Shown here piece by piece: positions 44,946 through 55,524 of a DNA stretch of 64,000 nt; the stretch's first letter is position 1; each line of letters starts with the position of its first letter. This DNA comes from Bradyrhizobium sp. 139. GTDB lineage: Bacteria > Pseudomonadota > Alphaproteobacteria > Rhizobiales > Xanthobacteraceae. The translations under genes were made by a program, and so were the position numbers. Location of the stretch: positions 1 to 64,000 of the forward strand of contig NZ_JADPKS010000008.1 in assembly GCF_023074175.1 (NCBI RefSeq), read 5' to 3'. Below the pieces are notes generated by a model, which was not told the DNA's origin, made no database searches, and saw only the letters and a list, made by a program, of their open reading frames with translations.

Positions 44946-46247
44946 ATGCCTCGTTCGCACCCTGTTTCATCGCTCGTTGGTCCGTTGATCGCGTCGCTCT
45001 GGCTGGCATGTGCGGCAGCCGTGGCGCATGCCGAGCCCAGTGCGAATGTCATGGCCGATATCCATGCGCTCGCGCAAAAGGAGCAGCAGCCACTGCTCGA
45101 CACGCTCCGCGATCTCGTCAGCATCGAATCCGGCAGCAAGGACATCGACGGCCTGAACCAGATCGCCGAGCGCGTCGCCGGCCAGCTCAAGCAGCTCGGC
45201 GGCACGGTGGAGATCCTGCAGCCCACCGAGATCTATCGCCTCGACGACACGCCCGAGAAGATCGGCCCGGCCGTGCACGCCGTCTTCAAGGGCACCGGCA
45301 GCAAAAAGATCATGCTGATCGCCCACATGGACACGGTGTACCTGAAGGGCATGCTGAAGGACCAGCCGTTCCGCATCGACGGCGACAAGGCCTACGGCCT
45401 CGGCATTGCCGACGACAAGCAGGGCGTCGCGCTCATTCTCCACACCGTCGCGTTGCTGCAGAAGCTGAATTTCAAGGATTTCGGCACGCTCACAGTGCTC
45501 ACCAATGGCGACGAGGAGATCTCTTCGCCCGGCTGGCGCAGCACCATCACCCGGTTCGCCGCGGATCAGGATGTGGTGTTCTCGTTTGAAGGCGGTGGTG
45601 CCGACGGCACGCTGCGCCTTGCCACCAGCGGCATCGGCGCGGCCTATCTCACGGTGCAGGGAAAGTCATTGCATGCGGGCGCGCGGCCCGAGGGCGGCGT
45701 CAATGCGCTGTACGAGCTCTCGCACCAGGTGCTGCAGATGAAGGACCTGTCCAAACCCGAGCAGGGCCTGAAGCTGAACTGGACCGTCTCCAAATCCGGT
45801 ACCAACCGCAACGTGATCCCTGCCGAGGCCACCGCCCAGGCCGATGCGCGTGCGCTCAAGGTGGCGGATTTCGACGAGCTCGAAAAGGCGCTGCAGGACA
45901 GGATCAGGAATCGCCTGCTGCCCGACTCCAAGATCGACCTGAAGTTCGAGGTGCGCCGCCCGCCGCTCGAGGCCAACGATGCCTCGCGCCGCGTGGCAGC
46001 CCACGGAAAGGCGATCTATCAGGAGCTCGGAATGTCCCTCAAGGTCGACGAGACGGCGATCGGCGGCGGCACCGATGCTGCGTTTGCCGCGCTCAAGACC
46101 AATGGAGCCGTGGTGGAAGGCATGGGCCTGTCGGGCTTCGGCGCGCACTCCAATGATGCCGAATATGTGCAGCTCAACAGCATCGTGCCGCGTCTTTATC
46201 TGGCCACGCGCATGATCATGGATCTGTCCACCGGCAAGCTGAAATAA
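44946..46247 (+). CDS. Exported M20/CPG2-like metallopeptidase (glutamate carboxypeptidase type)
   Basis: 433 aa from the ATG at 44946, which starts a signal peptide (SLVGPLIASLWLACAAAVAHA). Metal-site residues are His127 and Asp129 in AHMDTV, Asp156 in GIADDKQG and DEE in NGDEEISSPG. The spacing and the GIADDK block closely resemble carboxypeptidase G2, which cleaves C-terminal glutamate from folate-like substrates. The dimerisation domain (about 215-325) is present. It is likely periplasmic. Actual substrate unproven. Confidence 0.88.
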   Translation: MPRSHPVSSLVGPLIASLWLACAAAVAHAEPSANVMADIHALAQKEQQPLLDTLRDLVSIESGSKDIDGLNQIAERVAGQLKQLGGTVEILQPTEIYRLDDTPEKIGPAVHAVFKGTGSKKIMLIAHMDTVYLKGMLKDQPFRIDGDKAYGLGIADDKQGVALILHTVALLQKLNFKDFGTLTVLTNGDEEISSPGWRSTITRFAADQDVVFSFEGGGADGTLRLATSGIGAAYLTVQGKSLHAGARPEGGVNALYELSHQVLQMKDLSKPEQGLKLNWTVSKSGTNRNVIPAEATAQADARALKVADFDELEKALQDRIRNRLLPDSKIDLKFEVRRPPLEANDASRRVAAHGKAIYQELGMSLKVDETAIGGGTDAAFAALKTNGAVVEGMGLSGFGAHSNDAEYVQLNSIVPRLYLATRMIMDLSTGKLK

Positions 46248-46260
46248 CAGCGCTCGACGG

Positions 46261-47655
46261 TCAGCCTTGACCAAGGGAGGGAGAACGAACGGCTTCCTCT
46301 GCCAATCTAAACCGCAGCGCGAACTCCGCGCCGCCTCCCGGCAGATTTTCGACCGCGATCGTCGCCGCGTGATCATCCGCGACGCCGCGTACGATCGAGA
46401 GCCCCAGGCCTGCGCCGTCGGTGCGCTGGCGATCGGCGCGCCAGAAGCGCTGGAAGATCAGCTCGCGTTCGGCCTCCGCAATGCCCGGGCCGCAATCGCG
46501 CACGCGCACCTCACCGTCGTCGCGCACCTCGACGTCGACGGAGGTGTGCTTTGCCGTGAACTTGATGGCGTTTTCGGCGAGATTGAAGATCGCGCGCTGG
46601 AGCATCTCCGAATTGCCGCGGATCAGCACGGGCGCCTCAGTGCCCCTCAGCGCGATGTCCTTGTGCTGCGCGATCGCGAACGGTGCGATCGCACCGACCA
46701 CCTCGGCGCAGACGGCGCGTAGGTCAGCGGTTTCGCCGGGATCGAGCACCAGGGTGTCGAGCTCGGCGATCTCCAGGAGCTGGGCGACGATGCGGCTCAT
46801 GCTCTCGATGTCGGCATGGAGCGCCTGCTGTGCCGCGCCGTCGCCAAGCGTCTCGATCCGCGTGCGCAGGATCGCGAGCGGCGTGCGCAATTGATGCGCG
46901 GCGTCGGCGGTGAACTGCCGCTGCACTCGAAAGCCGTCCTCGAGACGGTCGAACGCCTGGTTCACCGCGGTGACAAGCGGCATGATCTCGCGCGGGATCT
47001 GCTCCGTCGGCAGGCGGATGTCGGTACGCGCCGGCCCGATATTGCTCGCCTGCTCCGAGGCCTTCCACAGCGGCGCGATCGCGCGGCGGAAGATGATGAT
47101 GTCGGTGGCGAGCAGGACCAGCAGGATCGGAATGGTGATCCATCCGACCCGCCGGAAGAAGTTCGACACGATGTCGTCGATGATGACGTCGCGGTGCGCG
47201 AGGTCCTCGGCGACCTGGATGCGCACCGTCTTGCCGTCGATGACTCGGATCACGCCGGCACCGGAGATCGTATCCGACAGATGCGGCGGCACCGGCGGCG
47301 CGGCGCCCGCCCTGCGGCGCGAGGAGAACAGCAAATGGCCCTCGGCATCGCGAATCTCGTACTGATAGCGGCCATAGGCTTCCGAATAGAGGCCCTTGAG
47401 ACTGTCAGGCAGATTGAACGTCAACAGGCCGTCCGGCTGGGCGACGATGCGCTCGGCCAGGACCTCGGCCTGCGCGCGCATGGCGTCGCGATGCAGCAGG
47501 TCGATCTCCGAATTGAGCAGCCAGAACAGCACCAGCGGCAGGAAGATCGCAACCATCGCGACCGCGACGATGTGCAGGAACACGATGCGCCAGATCAGCG
47601 ATTTGAAGGTCGGCGACCTCGCATAGGACGCGGCATAGGACCCGACCTGGGCCAC
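46261..47655 (-). CDS. Two-component sensor histidine kinase
   Basis: 464 aa membrane kinase. Two helices (about 24-47 and 172-192) bracket a periplasmic domain of about 125 residues; HAMP-like region follows. His254 in AAHQLRTPLA is phosphorylated; NLAENAIKFT, VRDCGPGIAEAE and GAGLGLSIVRGV form the ATP-binding domain. The architecture is like TctE-type kinases. It starts one base after the stop of the response regulator gene, so they form one operon. Signal unknown; TctE-like kinases sense carboxylic acids. Confidence 0.9.
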   Translation of the reverse strand: MAQVGSYAASYARSPTFKSLIWRIVFLHIVAVAMVAIFLPLVLFWLLNSEIDLLHRDAMRAQAEVLAERIVAQPDGLLTFNLPDSLKGLYSEAYGRYQYEIRDAEGHLLFSSRRRAGAAPPVPPHLSDTISGAGVIRVIDGKTVRIQVAEDLAHRDVIIDDIVSNFFRRVGWITIPILLVLLATDIIIFRRAIAPLWKASEQASNIGPARTDIRLPTEQIPREIMPLVTAVNQAFDRLEDGFRVQRQFTADAAHQLRTPLAILRTRIETLGDGAAQQALHADIESMSRIVAQLLEIAELDTLVLDPGETADLRAVCAEVVGAIAPFAIAQHKDIALRGTEAPVLIRGNSEMLQRAIFNLAENAIKFTAKHTSVDVEVRDDGEVRVRDCGPGIAEAERELIFQRFWRADRQRTDGAGLGLSIVRGVADDHAATIAVENLPGGGAEFALRFRLAEEAVRSPSLGQG

Positions 47656-47656
47656 G

Positions 47657-48331
47657 CTATTTCTCCTCGGCCATGAGATAGCCGACGCCGCGGATGGTAT
47701 GGATCACGACCCTGGCGCCGTGCTCGGCGAGCTGCTTGCGCAGGCGCGAGACGTAGACCTCGACCGCGTTGGAGGCGACCTCGCCGTCGAGCCCGAAGAT
47801 GTGGTCCTCGACATTCTTCTTCGGCACCACCCGCCCCTGCCGGCGCAGCAGGATCTCCAGCACCGACGCCTCGCGCGCGGAGATGATCCGCGGCTGGTCG
47901 TCGACAAAGATCTGGCGGCTTTCGGTGTCGTAGACGAGATTGGCCAGATGCAGCGAGCGGCCGAGCAGCTGGCCCGGCCGGCGCAAAATCGCCTCCAGCC
48001 GCGCCACCAGCTCCTCCATCGCAAACGGTTTTGCGAGATAGTCGTCGGCGCCGCTGCGCAGGCCGTTGACCCGGTCCTGCAAGCCGCCGCGCGCGGTCAG
48101 CACCAGGACCGGCAACGGCTCCATCTGCCGGCGCAGCTCACGCAGCACCGACAGGCCATCGCCGTCGGGCAGGCCGAGGTCCAGGATCATCGCTGCGTAG
48201 CTGACGCTGCCCACCGCCTCGCGCGCCTCGGCGGCACTGCCGACGATGTCGCTCTCATAGCCGGCCGCCGCCAGCCCGCCGGCGACGAGCCGCGACAGCT
48301 CGGCATTGTCCTCGACAATCAGAAGACGCAT
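47657..48331 (-). CDS. OmpR-family response regulator
   Basis: 224 aa. Receiver domain: acidic pocket in MRLLIVEDNAE, phospho-acceptor Asp51 (MILDLGLPDGDG), Thr79 and Lys101 (DDYLAKPF). The winged-helix DNA-binding domain (about 125-220) has ISAREASVLEILLRRQGRVV and VEVYVSRLRKQL with GVGYLM. The start is the ATG at the first strand; the extended frame is not supported. Partner of the next kinase; the pair resembles TctD/TctE. Confidence 0.92.
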   Translation of the reverse strand: MRLLIVEDNAELSRLVAGGLAAAGYESDIVGSAAEAREAVGSVSYAAMILDLGLPDGDGLSVLRELRRQMEPLPVLVLTARGGLQDRVNGLRSGADDYLAKPFAMEELVARLEAILRRPGQLLGRSLHLANLVYDTESRQIFVDDQPRIISAREASVLEILLRRQGRVVPKKNVEDHIFGLDGEVASNAVEVYVSRLRKQLAEHGARVVIHTIRGVGYLMAEEK

Positions 48332-48463
48332 CGTAGTCCCGGTAAAGCCACACGGCTCGCGCGGCATCATGGCTGTCTTCCACCATCGGCGCGGTTTCGG
48401 CCAGCAAAAAGGCAAGGTCCTACCCGCCTTTTTGCGTCTCGTCAGATTCATGTAAGCCGCACG

Positions 48464-49237
48464 TTACGCCGCCGGAAGCTTCACGCCCGTCAGCTCGCCC
48501 AATCTGTTGATGAGCTCGTCCTGGAATTTCGGGCCGGTCGCCTCGGCGGCCGGCTGCTCCTGCCGGAGGTGATGCCAGTAACGGCCACTGACCATCGCGG
48601 ACGGCTCCTCGCTTACCGCAAGCCAGGTCTGGGTTCGCTGTCCGGTGTCCAGATCCACCGGAGCCCCCGGGCCGCCCATTCTGGTGCGCACCCAACCAGG
48701 ATCGACGGCGTTGCTCGATATCTGCGGCCAGCGCCGAGCCAGCGCGAACGCAACGGCGACTGCGTGCAGCTTGCTCTCGGCATAGGCCTTGGCCGCATCC
48801 CAGCTCCGTTTGTTCCAATCGAGATCGCGCAATGATCCCTCTCCGCCGCGATGCAGGCCGCTGCTGAGATACACCAGCCGCGCCGGCCGCTCGATCAGGG
48901 CCGTCAGCATGTACGGCGCAAGCGTGTTGATCGCCAGCGTGCCGGCGTGCCCCTCGGGAGTCGAGCCCCGACTCCGCTCGGTATAGACACCGGCGTTATG
49001 GATGATCGCATCCATGCGTCCGATCGCATTGACCTGGTCTGCGATGCCTTTGGTCTCGACGGCGCTCCTGAGGTCGCCGATTACAATCCCGGCGGCCCTC
49101 GACGCCAACTCGGCGTTTGCGGCAGCGCGATCCGCCGATCGCGCATGCAGCACCACGCGGTGGCCCTGATCGAGCAGTGATTGCGCCGCGGCCCGGCCGA
49201 GACCATCCGTGCTGCCGGTGATGAAGACGATCGCCAT
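48464..49237 (-). CDS. Short-chain dehydrogenase/reductase (SDR)
   Basis: 257 aa. ITGSTDGLGRAAA is the cofactor loop, NAGV near residue 80, catalytic Ser in YLSSGLH and YAESK with Tyr and Lys. It ends with a long SDR tail (PKFQDELINRLGEL). Substrate unknown; it is a stand-alone gene, 132 bp upstream of the two-component operon's response regulator start. Confidence 0.87.
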   Translation of the reverse strand: MAIVFITGSTDGLGRAAAQSLLDQGHRVVLHARSADRAAANAELASRAAGIVIGDLRSAVETKGIADQVNAIGRMDAIIHNAGVYTERSRGSTPEGHAGTLAINTLAPYMLTALIERPARLVYLSSGLHRGGEGSLRDLDWNKRSWDAAKAYAESKLHAVAVAFALARRWPQISSNAVDPGWVRTRMGGPGAPVDLDTGQRTQTWLAVSEEPSAMVSGRYWHHLRQEQPAAEATGPKFQDELINRLGELTGVKLPAA

Positions 49238-49346
49238 GCGCTGCTCCCTGGTCCTTCGCAGAGCGCAATCCGATGAGTAGGCTCCGATTTGCGATCTTGT
49301 TCGTCGCTGACCTTATCCATCCCGTCAACGTTTTTGCGCTCGGGCC

Positions 49347-49668
49347 CTAGGACTGCCCGTCGGGACACCATCGTGCGATCAGGAACGAGCCGCCGGCCAC
49401 GGTGGCAAACAGCAGCGCCACTGCGAAGATGGCTGTGGGCAGCGAGATCAAACCGCGCGCATGGGCAGTCATTGCGGCGGAACCAAAAGTGAGCCAGCAC
49501 CCGGACGCCACGATGTTCGACATGGCTTGCACGACCGCGCACCGCGAGACCGGCTTGTAATTCAGGAACTCCAAAGCAGCGGCCGCCCGTGAAGGCAAGC
49601 GTGAAGGCCCATATGAGAATCAGGAAGGGCCCGTCGAAAAGGCTGCAAAAACTGGAAGACAAGGTCAT
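49347..49668 (-). pseudogene. Small membrane protein gene broken by a frameshift
   Basis: From ATG 49668 the first frame gives SLFDGPFLILIWAFTLAFTGG and then the reading changes near 49580-49590 to the frame that gives AALEFLNYKPVSRCAVVQAM, then IVASGCWLTFGSAAMTA and a second strong helix (LPTAIFAVALLFATVAGGSF). Two or three helices would be present if rejoined, about 105 residues. No family recognised. The break could be natural or a sequencing error in GGCGGCC. Confidence 0.5.
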
Positions 49669-49983
49669 CACTCGGAAGCGTCCGGAGTTTGACGTCATGG
49701 CCCGCGATCAGGTTCAAATGCATCAGGTCTCTGCAGCTCGATGGACAGACTGCAGCCTATTCCGTTGACGAGGCCGCGATCAAACAGCTAAATTGGCGGT
49801 GTCGGAAAAGGCAGACTTGGTTTGGTAAGCCCAAGTCCTTTCGGTAACGAAAGCTCTGGTCTTTGGCCTCATGCCTGAGATCCCCACGACGAACACGGTC
49901 GCTGTTCCAGCGATTGGTCGTTCGTCCGTGAGGTCTTCAGGTTTGGGAAACGCTCCGGTCGAACATCGACAACGGAGCATTTT
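49669..49983. other. 315 bp without a recognised gene, upstream of the monooxygenase
   Basis: No open frame with coding character was seen. CTGCAG occurs twice about 20 bp apart. The far end carries GGAG, 6 bp before the monooxygenase start at 49984. It probably includes that gene's promoter. Confidence 0.4.
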
Positions 49984-51513
49984 ATGCAGACCCTCGACAC
50001 GATCCTGTATGACGTCATCATCGCCGGGGCCGGTCCCGTCGGGCTCTTTCTGGCTTGTGAGCTGCGGATTGCCGGCTGTTCAGTGCTGGTGCTGGAAAAG
50101 GCGCAAGACCCGCACTCGCCGCTCAAGAGCCTGCCGTTTGGTTTGCGTGGCCTTTCGGTGCCGACCATCGAGAGCTTCGACCGCCGCGGCTTGCTGGATC
50201 GTCTGAACGCTCGCGCGGCGAGCCGAGAAACGCCGGCGGGTGCGCACTGGATGCATCAGCAGCGTCGCCCTGGCGGTCATTTCGCCGGCATCCAGTTCTT
50301 CCACGATCAGATCGACGCTACGCAATGGCTGTACCGCCTGCCCGGCCCGATCGGCAGCATGGCGGCCGACATGGCGAGCATCGAGGCCGTCCTTGCGATC
50401 CGCGCCGAGGCGCTGGGCGTAGAGATCCGGCGCGGCTGCGGCGTCGAGGCGCTCAGGCAATCTATCGATGGCGTTACTGTTGAGTCGGTCGGCGAAACCG
50501 TCCATGGCCGCTGGCTCGTTGGTTGCGACGGCGGGCGCAGCAGCGTGCGAAAGGCGGCCGGTATCGGTTTCACCGGCACCGATCCGGAGTTCACCGGCTA
50601 TTCGGTGCAGGTCGAACTGGCCGACCCGACCGCGCTAAGGTCCGGTCGCCATTACACGCCTTCGGGCATGTACACATATGCGACGCCCGGTACGATAGCG
50701 ATGGTCGATTTCGACGGCGGCACCGCCCACCGCACCGAACCGGAGGGCGACCAGATCGAGGCGGTGCTACGCAAGATCTCAGGCATCGACGTGACGGTGA
50801 CGGCCCTGCTGCTCGCCACCACCTGGACCGACCGTGCTTATCAGGCAACTGAGTATCGCGAGGGCCGCGTATTGCTGGCGGGTGATGCCGCGCACATCCA
50901 TTCGCCGCTGGGCGGCCAGGGCCTGAACCTCGGCCTCGGCGACGCCATGAACCTCGGATGGAAGCTCGCGGCTACCATTCGTGGCGATGCGCCTGTCGGC
51001 TTGCTCGACAGCTATTGGACTGAGCGACATCCGGTGGGAGCACAGATCCTCGACTGGTCGCGCGCCCAGGTCGGGCTGATGCGCCCCAGCAGGAGTTCGC
51101 GCGCACTCGAAGCGATCGTTCGTGACCTGATCGACACCCGCGACGGCGCGACCTACTTCGCCGAGCGCATGTGGGGCCTTTCTCTCCGCTATGACCTTGG
51201 CGCGGGCCATCCTCTGGTGGGACGGAGTGCGCCCGACTTCGAATTCGCGGACGGGACAAGACTGAGCGAACTCCTCAGAACGGGAAAAGGGCTGTTGCTG
51301 GATTTCGACGCTTGGTCATCGCTTCAAGCGCTTGCAAGCCGCTGGAGCGGCCGGATCAACTATGTTGCAAGCGACGCGAAGGATCGATTGGGCTTGATCG
51401 CTTTGCTCGTGCGCCCCGACGGCGTCGTGGCCTGGGCCAGCGAAGAGGCTCCTGACAACGAGGAAGCGTCTCAAGCCGCAGCGCGATGGTTCGGTGAGCC
51501 CAATGCCAGCTAA
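49984..51513 (+). CDS. FAD-dependent aromatic monooxygenase
   Basis: 509 aa class A flavoprotein. FAD-binding loop Gly15-x-Gly17-x-x-Gly20 (AGAGPVGLFLA), the central DG motif WLVGCDGGRSSVRKA, and the GD motif LAGDAAHIHSPLGGQGLNLG with DAMNLGWKLA. Residues from about 400 form a thioredoxin-like C-terminal domain, as in PheA/MhpA and rifampicin-type hydroxylases. It hydroxylates an aromatic substrate with NAD(P)H and oxygen; the substrate is not deduced. Neighbours give no clue. Confidence 0.88.
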   Translation: MQTLDTILYDVIIAGAGPVGLFLACELRIAGCSVLVLEKAQDPHSPLKSLPFGLRGLSVPTIESFDRRGLLDRLNARAASRETPAGAHWMHQQRRPGGHFAGIQFFHDQIDATQWLYRLPGPIGSMAADMASIEAVLAIRAEALGVEIRRGCGVEALRQSIDGVTVESVGETVHGRWLVGCDGGRSSVRKAAGIGFTGTDPEFTGYSVQVELADPTALRSGRHYTPSGMYTYATPGTIAMVDFDGGTAHRTEPEGDQIEAVLRKISGIDVTVTALLLATTWTDRAYQATEYREGRVLLAGDAAHIHSPLGGQGLNLGLGDAMNLGWKLAATIRGDAPVGLLDSYWTERHPVGAQILDWSRAQVGLMRPSRSSRALEAIVRDLIDTRDGATYFAERMWGLSLRYDLGAGHPLVGRSAPDFEFADGTRLSELLRTGKGLLLDFDAWSSLQALASRWSGRINYVASDAKDRLGLIALLVRPDGVVAWASEEAPDNEEASQAAARWFGEPNAS

Positions 51514-51549
51514 AGCCGTTCGCGTCGTCGGCACCGGCGTTACTTCGCT

Positions 51550-51900
51550 TTAGCCTGACTTCATACAGTGTACCCGAAAAGCGATTCTGAGTTCCGCCAG
51601 TTGGTCGCCGGTTGCTCCCAGCTCTGCGTCCACCCGATCTGTGAGCACGTCCGTGTAAGCGATCGGCTGGTCGAACTGGCTCGCCGTGAAATCGTACCTG
51701 CGGCCTTCGATCCGGTTGTAGAAATGATCGCCGGCCGGCTGCGGCGTCTTCAGCAACTCGCCGCCGAAGAGTTCGTGGATCAGCAGCGACGTGACGTTGC
51801 ATTGCCCTGCCGCCGGATTGTTCGGAGTCCATGTGCTGGAGGTCGACGCCGACCATGCCTTGCGCAGTGCGCTTTGAACTTCATCAGGATCGAAGCTCAT
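51550..51900 (-). CDS. YunG-like protein of unknown function
   Basis: 116 aa. The block ASTSSTWTPNNPAAGQCNVT followed by LLIHELFGGELLKTP and HFYNRIEGRRYDFTASQF is the YunG pattern known from Bacillus and others (transglutaminase/papain-like shape is possible with the Cys and the His). The start at 51900 has GGGAG six bases upstream. It lies tail-to-tail with the monooxygenase, 36 bp apart. Function unknown. Confidence 0.75.
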   Translation of the reverse strand: MSFDPDEVQSALRKAWSASTSSTWTPNNPAAGQCNVTSLLIHELFGGELLKTPQPAGDHFYNRIEGRRYDFTASQFDQPIAYTDVLTDRVDAELGATGDQLAELRIAFRVHCMKSG

Positions 51901-52031
51901 CGTCACTCCCAAAGGATGGCGCCGAGGATTCGACACCGAGAGATCATTTCGGATTATACGATCATCCCTTTTTGCCACTGTTTTGCCCGACGTGTCAAAC
52001 GGATCCGCATCTGAGCCCAACTCCATCCGCT

Positions 52032-52076
52032 CGTCATTGCGAGCGCCGCGAATGCTTCGCTGCGTTCGCAATGACG
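52032..52076. repeat. Dispersed palindromic repeat, second copy of CGTCATTGCGAGCG type
   Basis: Arms CGTCATTGCGAGCG and CGTTCGCAATGACG are near inverted copies around a short centre. Same family as 16123-16202 but with a shorter loop. Confidence 0.8.
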
Positions 52077-52300
52077 ACGTGGGAGCAGACGCGCGCCAAA
52101 CCGATGTCATTCCGGAACGCTTGCCGCCACGCCAATCGGTGCGCCAGCCACGGCTGCGCGACGATTGCTCCTTCCCGCTGATTTGCCCCGCCGCCTCAAA
52201 CTGTTGGCAGCCTCCGGTGGGCAACGCGCCCTCACCCGACTTCTACTGTGCATGGGGTTGTTTTTCATATTTTTGTTTGGGCACCCCTGAGCCGCCAAAG

Positions 52301-52331
52301 AAAAAGCCCGGCCTCGCGAACGAGACCGGGC
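52301..52331 (-). terminator. Intrinsic terminator of the orphan TRAP binding-protein gene
   Basis: Reading the minus strand, GCCCGGTCTCG...CGAGGCCGGGC forms a GC-rich stem with one mismatch, followed by TTTTTCTTT. It lies 28 bp after the stop at 52359. Confidence 0.9.
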
Positions 52332-52358
52332 GTGTCGCCTTCCGACTTCTTGCGAAGA

Positions 52359-53504
<1,146 letters not shown>

Positions 53505-53670
53505 TCATTCCGGCGATGCGTTTTAAGGCCGCGTCGAACCGAAGGGGCTTGACTGCCGTGGGCCTTTAACACGGAAGCCCCGCTTTCGAAACGCGACATT
53601 GGCATGACGGGGCTCTACGAAAGTCGCATGTCCCCAGGGTATTGGCCGGAAGGGATCGGGCCAGACCGGT

Positions 53671-54804
53671 TCAGGCCGCGGCGATGACGCCCTTGAGCTG
53701 GTCCCGAACCTGGCCCGCCATGGCGCGATAGATCGCCGCATGAGGCCCGTCCGGCTCGCTGTCAACCAGCGGGTTACCGGCATCCGAGGTGGCGCGAATC
53801 GCCATGTGCAGCGGGATCTCGCCGAGGAACGGTACCCCGAGCTTCTCGGCCTCGTGGCGCGCGCCGCCATGGCCGAAAATGTCCGATTTCGTGCCGCAAT
53901 GCGGACACTGGAAGTAGCTCATGTTCTCGACGATCCCGAGCACGGGCACGTTGACCTTCTTGAACATCGCAAGGCCCCGCCGCGCATCGATCAGGGACAG
54001 GTCCTGCGGGGTCGAGACGATGACGGCGCCCTTCAGCGGCACGTTTTGCGCCAGCGTGAGCTGGGCATCGCCGGTGCCCGGCGGCATGTCGACCACGAGC
54101 ACGTCGAGCTGGCCCCATTCGACGTCGCGCAGCATCTGCGTCACCGCCGACATCACCATGGGACCGCGCCAGATCATCGCGGTCTCTTCCTCCACGAGGA
54201 AGCCGATCGACATGATGGCGAGGCCGAAGCGCCGGAGCGGAATCATCTTGCGCTGGTCATTCAGCTCCGGCTTGTCGTGCAGGCCCGTCAGCCGCGGCAC
54301 CGAGGGGCCGTAGATGTCGGCATCGAGCAGCCCGACCTTGAGCCCGAGGTCGCGCAGGCCCAGCGCCAGATTGAGCGCGGTGGTCGATTTGCCGACGCCG
54401 CCCTTGCCGGAGGCGACCGCGATCACGGCGGCGACGCCTGGAATTTCCGACTGCCGCGCCATCGGCGAAGCACCACCCTGCGGGGGCTTGTGGGCATGGA
54501 CCGGCTGTACGCCCGGCGTGCCGCGGCTCGGCGTTGGCGGCGGCGGTGCCGCGCCCACCTTGCGCTCGGCGGTCAGCGCCACCATCACGGTGGTGACGCC
54601 GGGAATGGCGCGCACCGCAGCTTCGGCTTCGGCCCGGACGGATTCCCAGGCCCGCGCCTCGGCGGCGTCGACATTGATCGAGAAGAACACCTTGCCCTCG
54701 GCCGCGCTGATCGCGCTCAGCACATTGGCATTGGTGAGCGCGACCCCGCGGGGTGACTTGATCCTGGCGAGGCTGTCGAGAACCTGTTGCTGCGTCACGC
54801 TCAA
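53671..54804 (-). CDS. mrp: Mrp/ApbC iron-sulfur cluster carrier ATPase
   Basis: 377 aa. An N-terminal MIP18/DUF59 domain (1-80), a Pro-rich linker, then the P-loop VASGKGGVGKST (about 131-141) of the deviant Walker A type, VDMPPGTGDAQLTLAQ, and the cluster-binding pair FQCPHCG near residue 290. It loads Fe-S clusters onto target proteins in the cytoplasm. Confidence 0.94.
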   Translation of the reverse strand: MSVTQQQVLDSLARIKSPRGVALTNANVLSAISAAEGKVFFSINVDAAEARAWESVRAEAEAAVRAIPGVTTVMVALTAERKVGAAPPPPTPSRGTPGVQPVHAHKPPQGGASPMARQSEIPGVAAVIAVASGKGGVGKSTTALNLALGLRDLGLKVGLLDADIYGPSVPRLTGLHDKPELNDQRKMIPLRRFGLAIMSIGFLVEEETAMIWRGPMVMSAVTQMLRDVEWGQLDVLVVDMPPGTGDAQLTLAQNVPLKGAVIVSTPQDLSLIDARRGLAMFKKVNVPVLGIVENMSYFQCPHCGTKSDIFGHGGARHEAEKLGVPFLGEIPLHMAIRATSDAGNPLVDSEPDGPHAAIYRAMAGQVRDQLKGVIAAA

Positions 54805-54858
54805 AGCGCATCTCCTGACTTCAAGATGTGCCCCATTAGAGCGGAAACGCCCAAAAGG

Positions 54859-55308
54859 CTACTGCCTGCCGATATCGCCGGCTATCTCGGCGGGCGCCGC
54901 CCCCTGCTCCATGGCCGCCTCGTAGTTGAGCTCGATCATGACCCCGTTGGGGTCGTGGACGAAGATCTGCCAGAGGTCGCCGCCGGGCACCTGGCGGGAA
55001 TCGTACTTCATGCCTTTGGACGCCAATCGCTGCTTCATGCCGACGAAACCGCGGCTGGCGAAGGCGACGTGGTGGACAACGCCGGAATCCGGCTTTTGTG
55101 GCTCCGGGGTTGGAGAAATATCGACGAGGTGCACCACCGGCTTGCCCTCGCTGTACATCCAGGCCCCTGGGAAAGCGAAATTGGGCCGGGCGCCCTTTTC
55201 CAGGCCAAGCACGTCTTCGTAGAAGCGGACCGTCTCGGCCAGATTCCGGGTCCGGATGTTGAAATGATCGAGGACGCCAACGCTCACGCCGCCCAAACCC
55301 ACGCCCAT
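54859..55308 (-). CDS. VOC family protein (glyoxalase-like)
   Basis: 149 aa. VLDHFNIRTRNLAETVRFYE is the first module with His as metal ligand, HHVAFASRGF supplies another and IFVHDPNGVMIELNYEA the Glu. Codons 1-11 are Gly/Val-rich. Substrate unknown. Divergent from the beta-hydroxyacid dehydrogenase, 54 bp upstream of mrp on the same strand. Confidence 0.85.
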   Translation of the reverse strand: MGVGLGGVSVGVLDHFNIRTRNLAETVRFYEDVLGLEKGARPNFAFPGAWMYSEGKPVVHLVDISPTPEPQKPDSGVVHHVAFASRGFVGMKQRLASKGMKYDSRQVPGGDLWQIFVHDPNGVMIELNYEAAMEQGAAPAEIAGDIGRQ

Positions 55309-55524
55309 GCCTTCGCTCCCTTTTTCTTATGCAGGCCTTTGTTTTGTTATGGAGGTCTTTGTTCGAAGCCCTTAGTCCGCCATCCTAGCACAGGAGGGCG
55401 ACAAACGAAGCCGTTGCCCTCCGGCCTCAAGAGTTTATGGTGCGCCTCCAATCCGCCGCAACGGCGGAACCGGCGCCCCTCGCCCGGCAAAAACCGTAAA
55501 ACCCCAAACTACGGACAAGGTACC

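Larger units (their letters stand above)
51901..52358. other. 458 bp with a palindromic repeat and a terminator but no gene
   Basis: It holds the dispersed repeat at 52032-52076 and the terminator at 52301-52331. No plausible coding frame was found. Confidence 0.5.
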
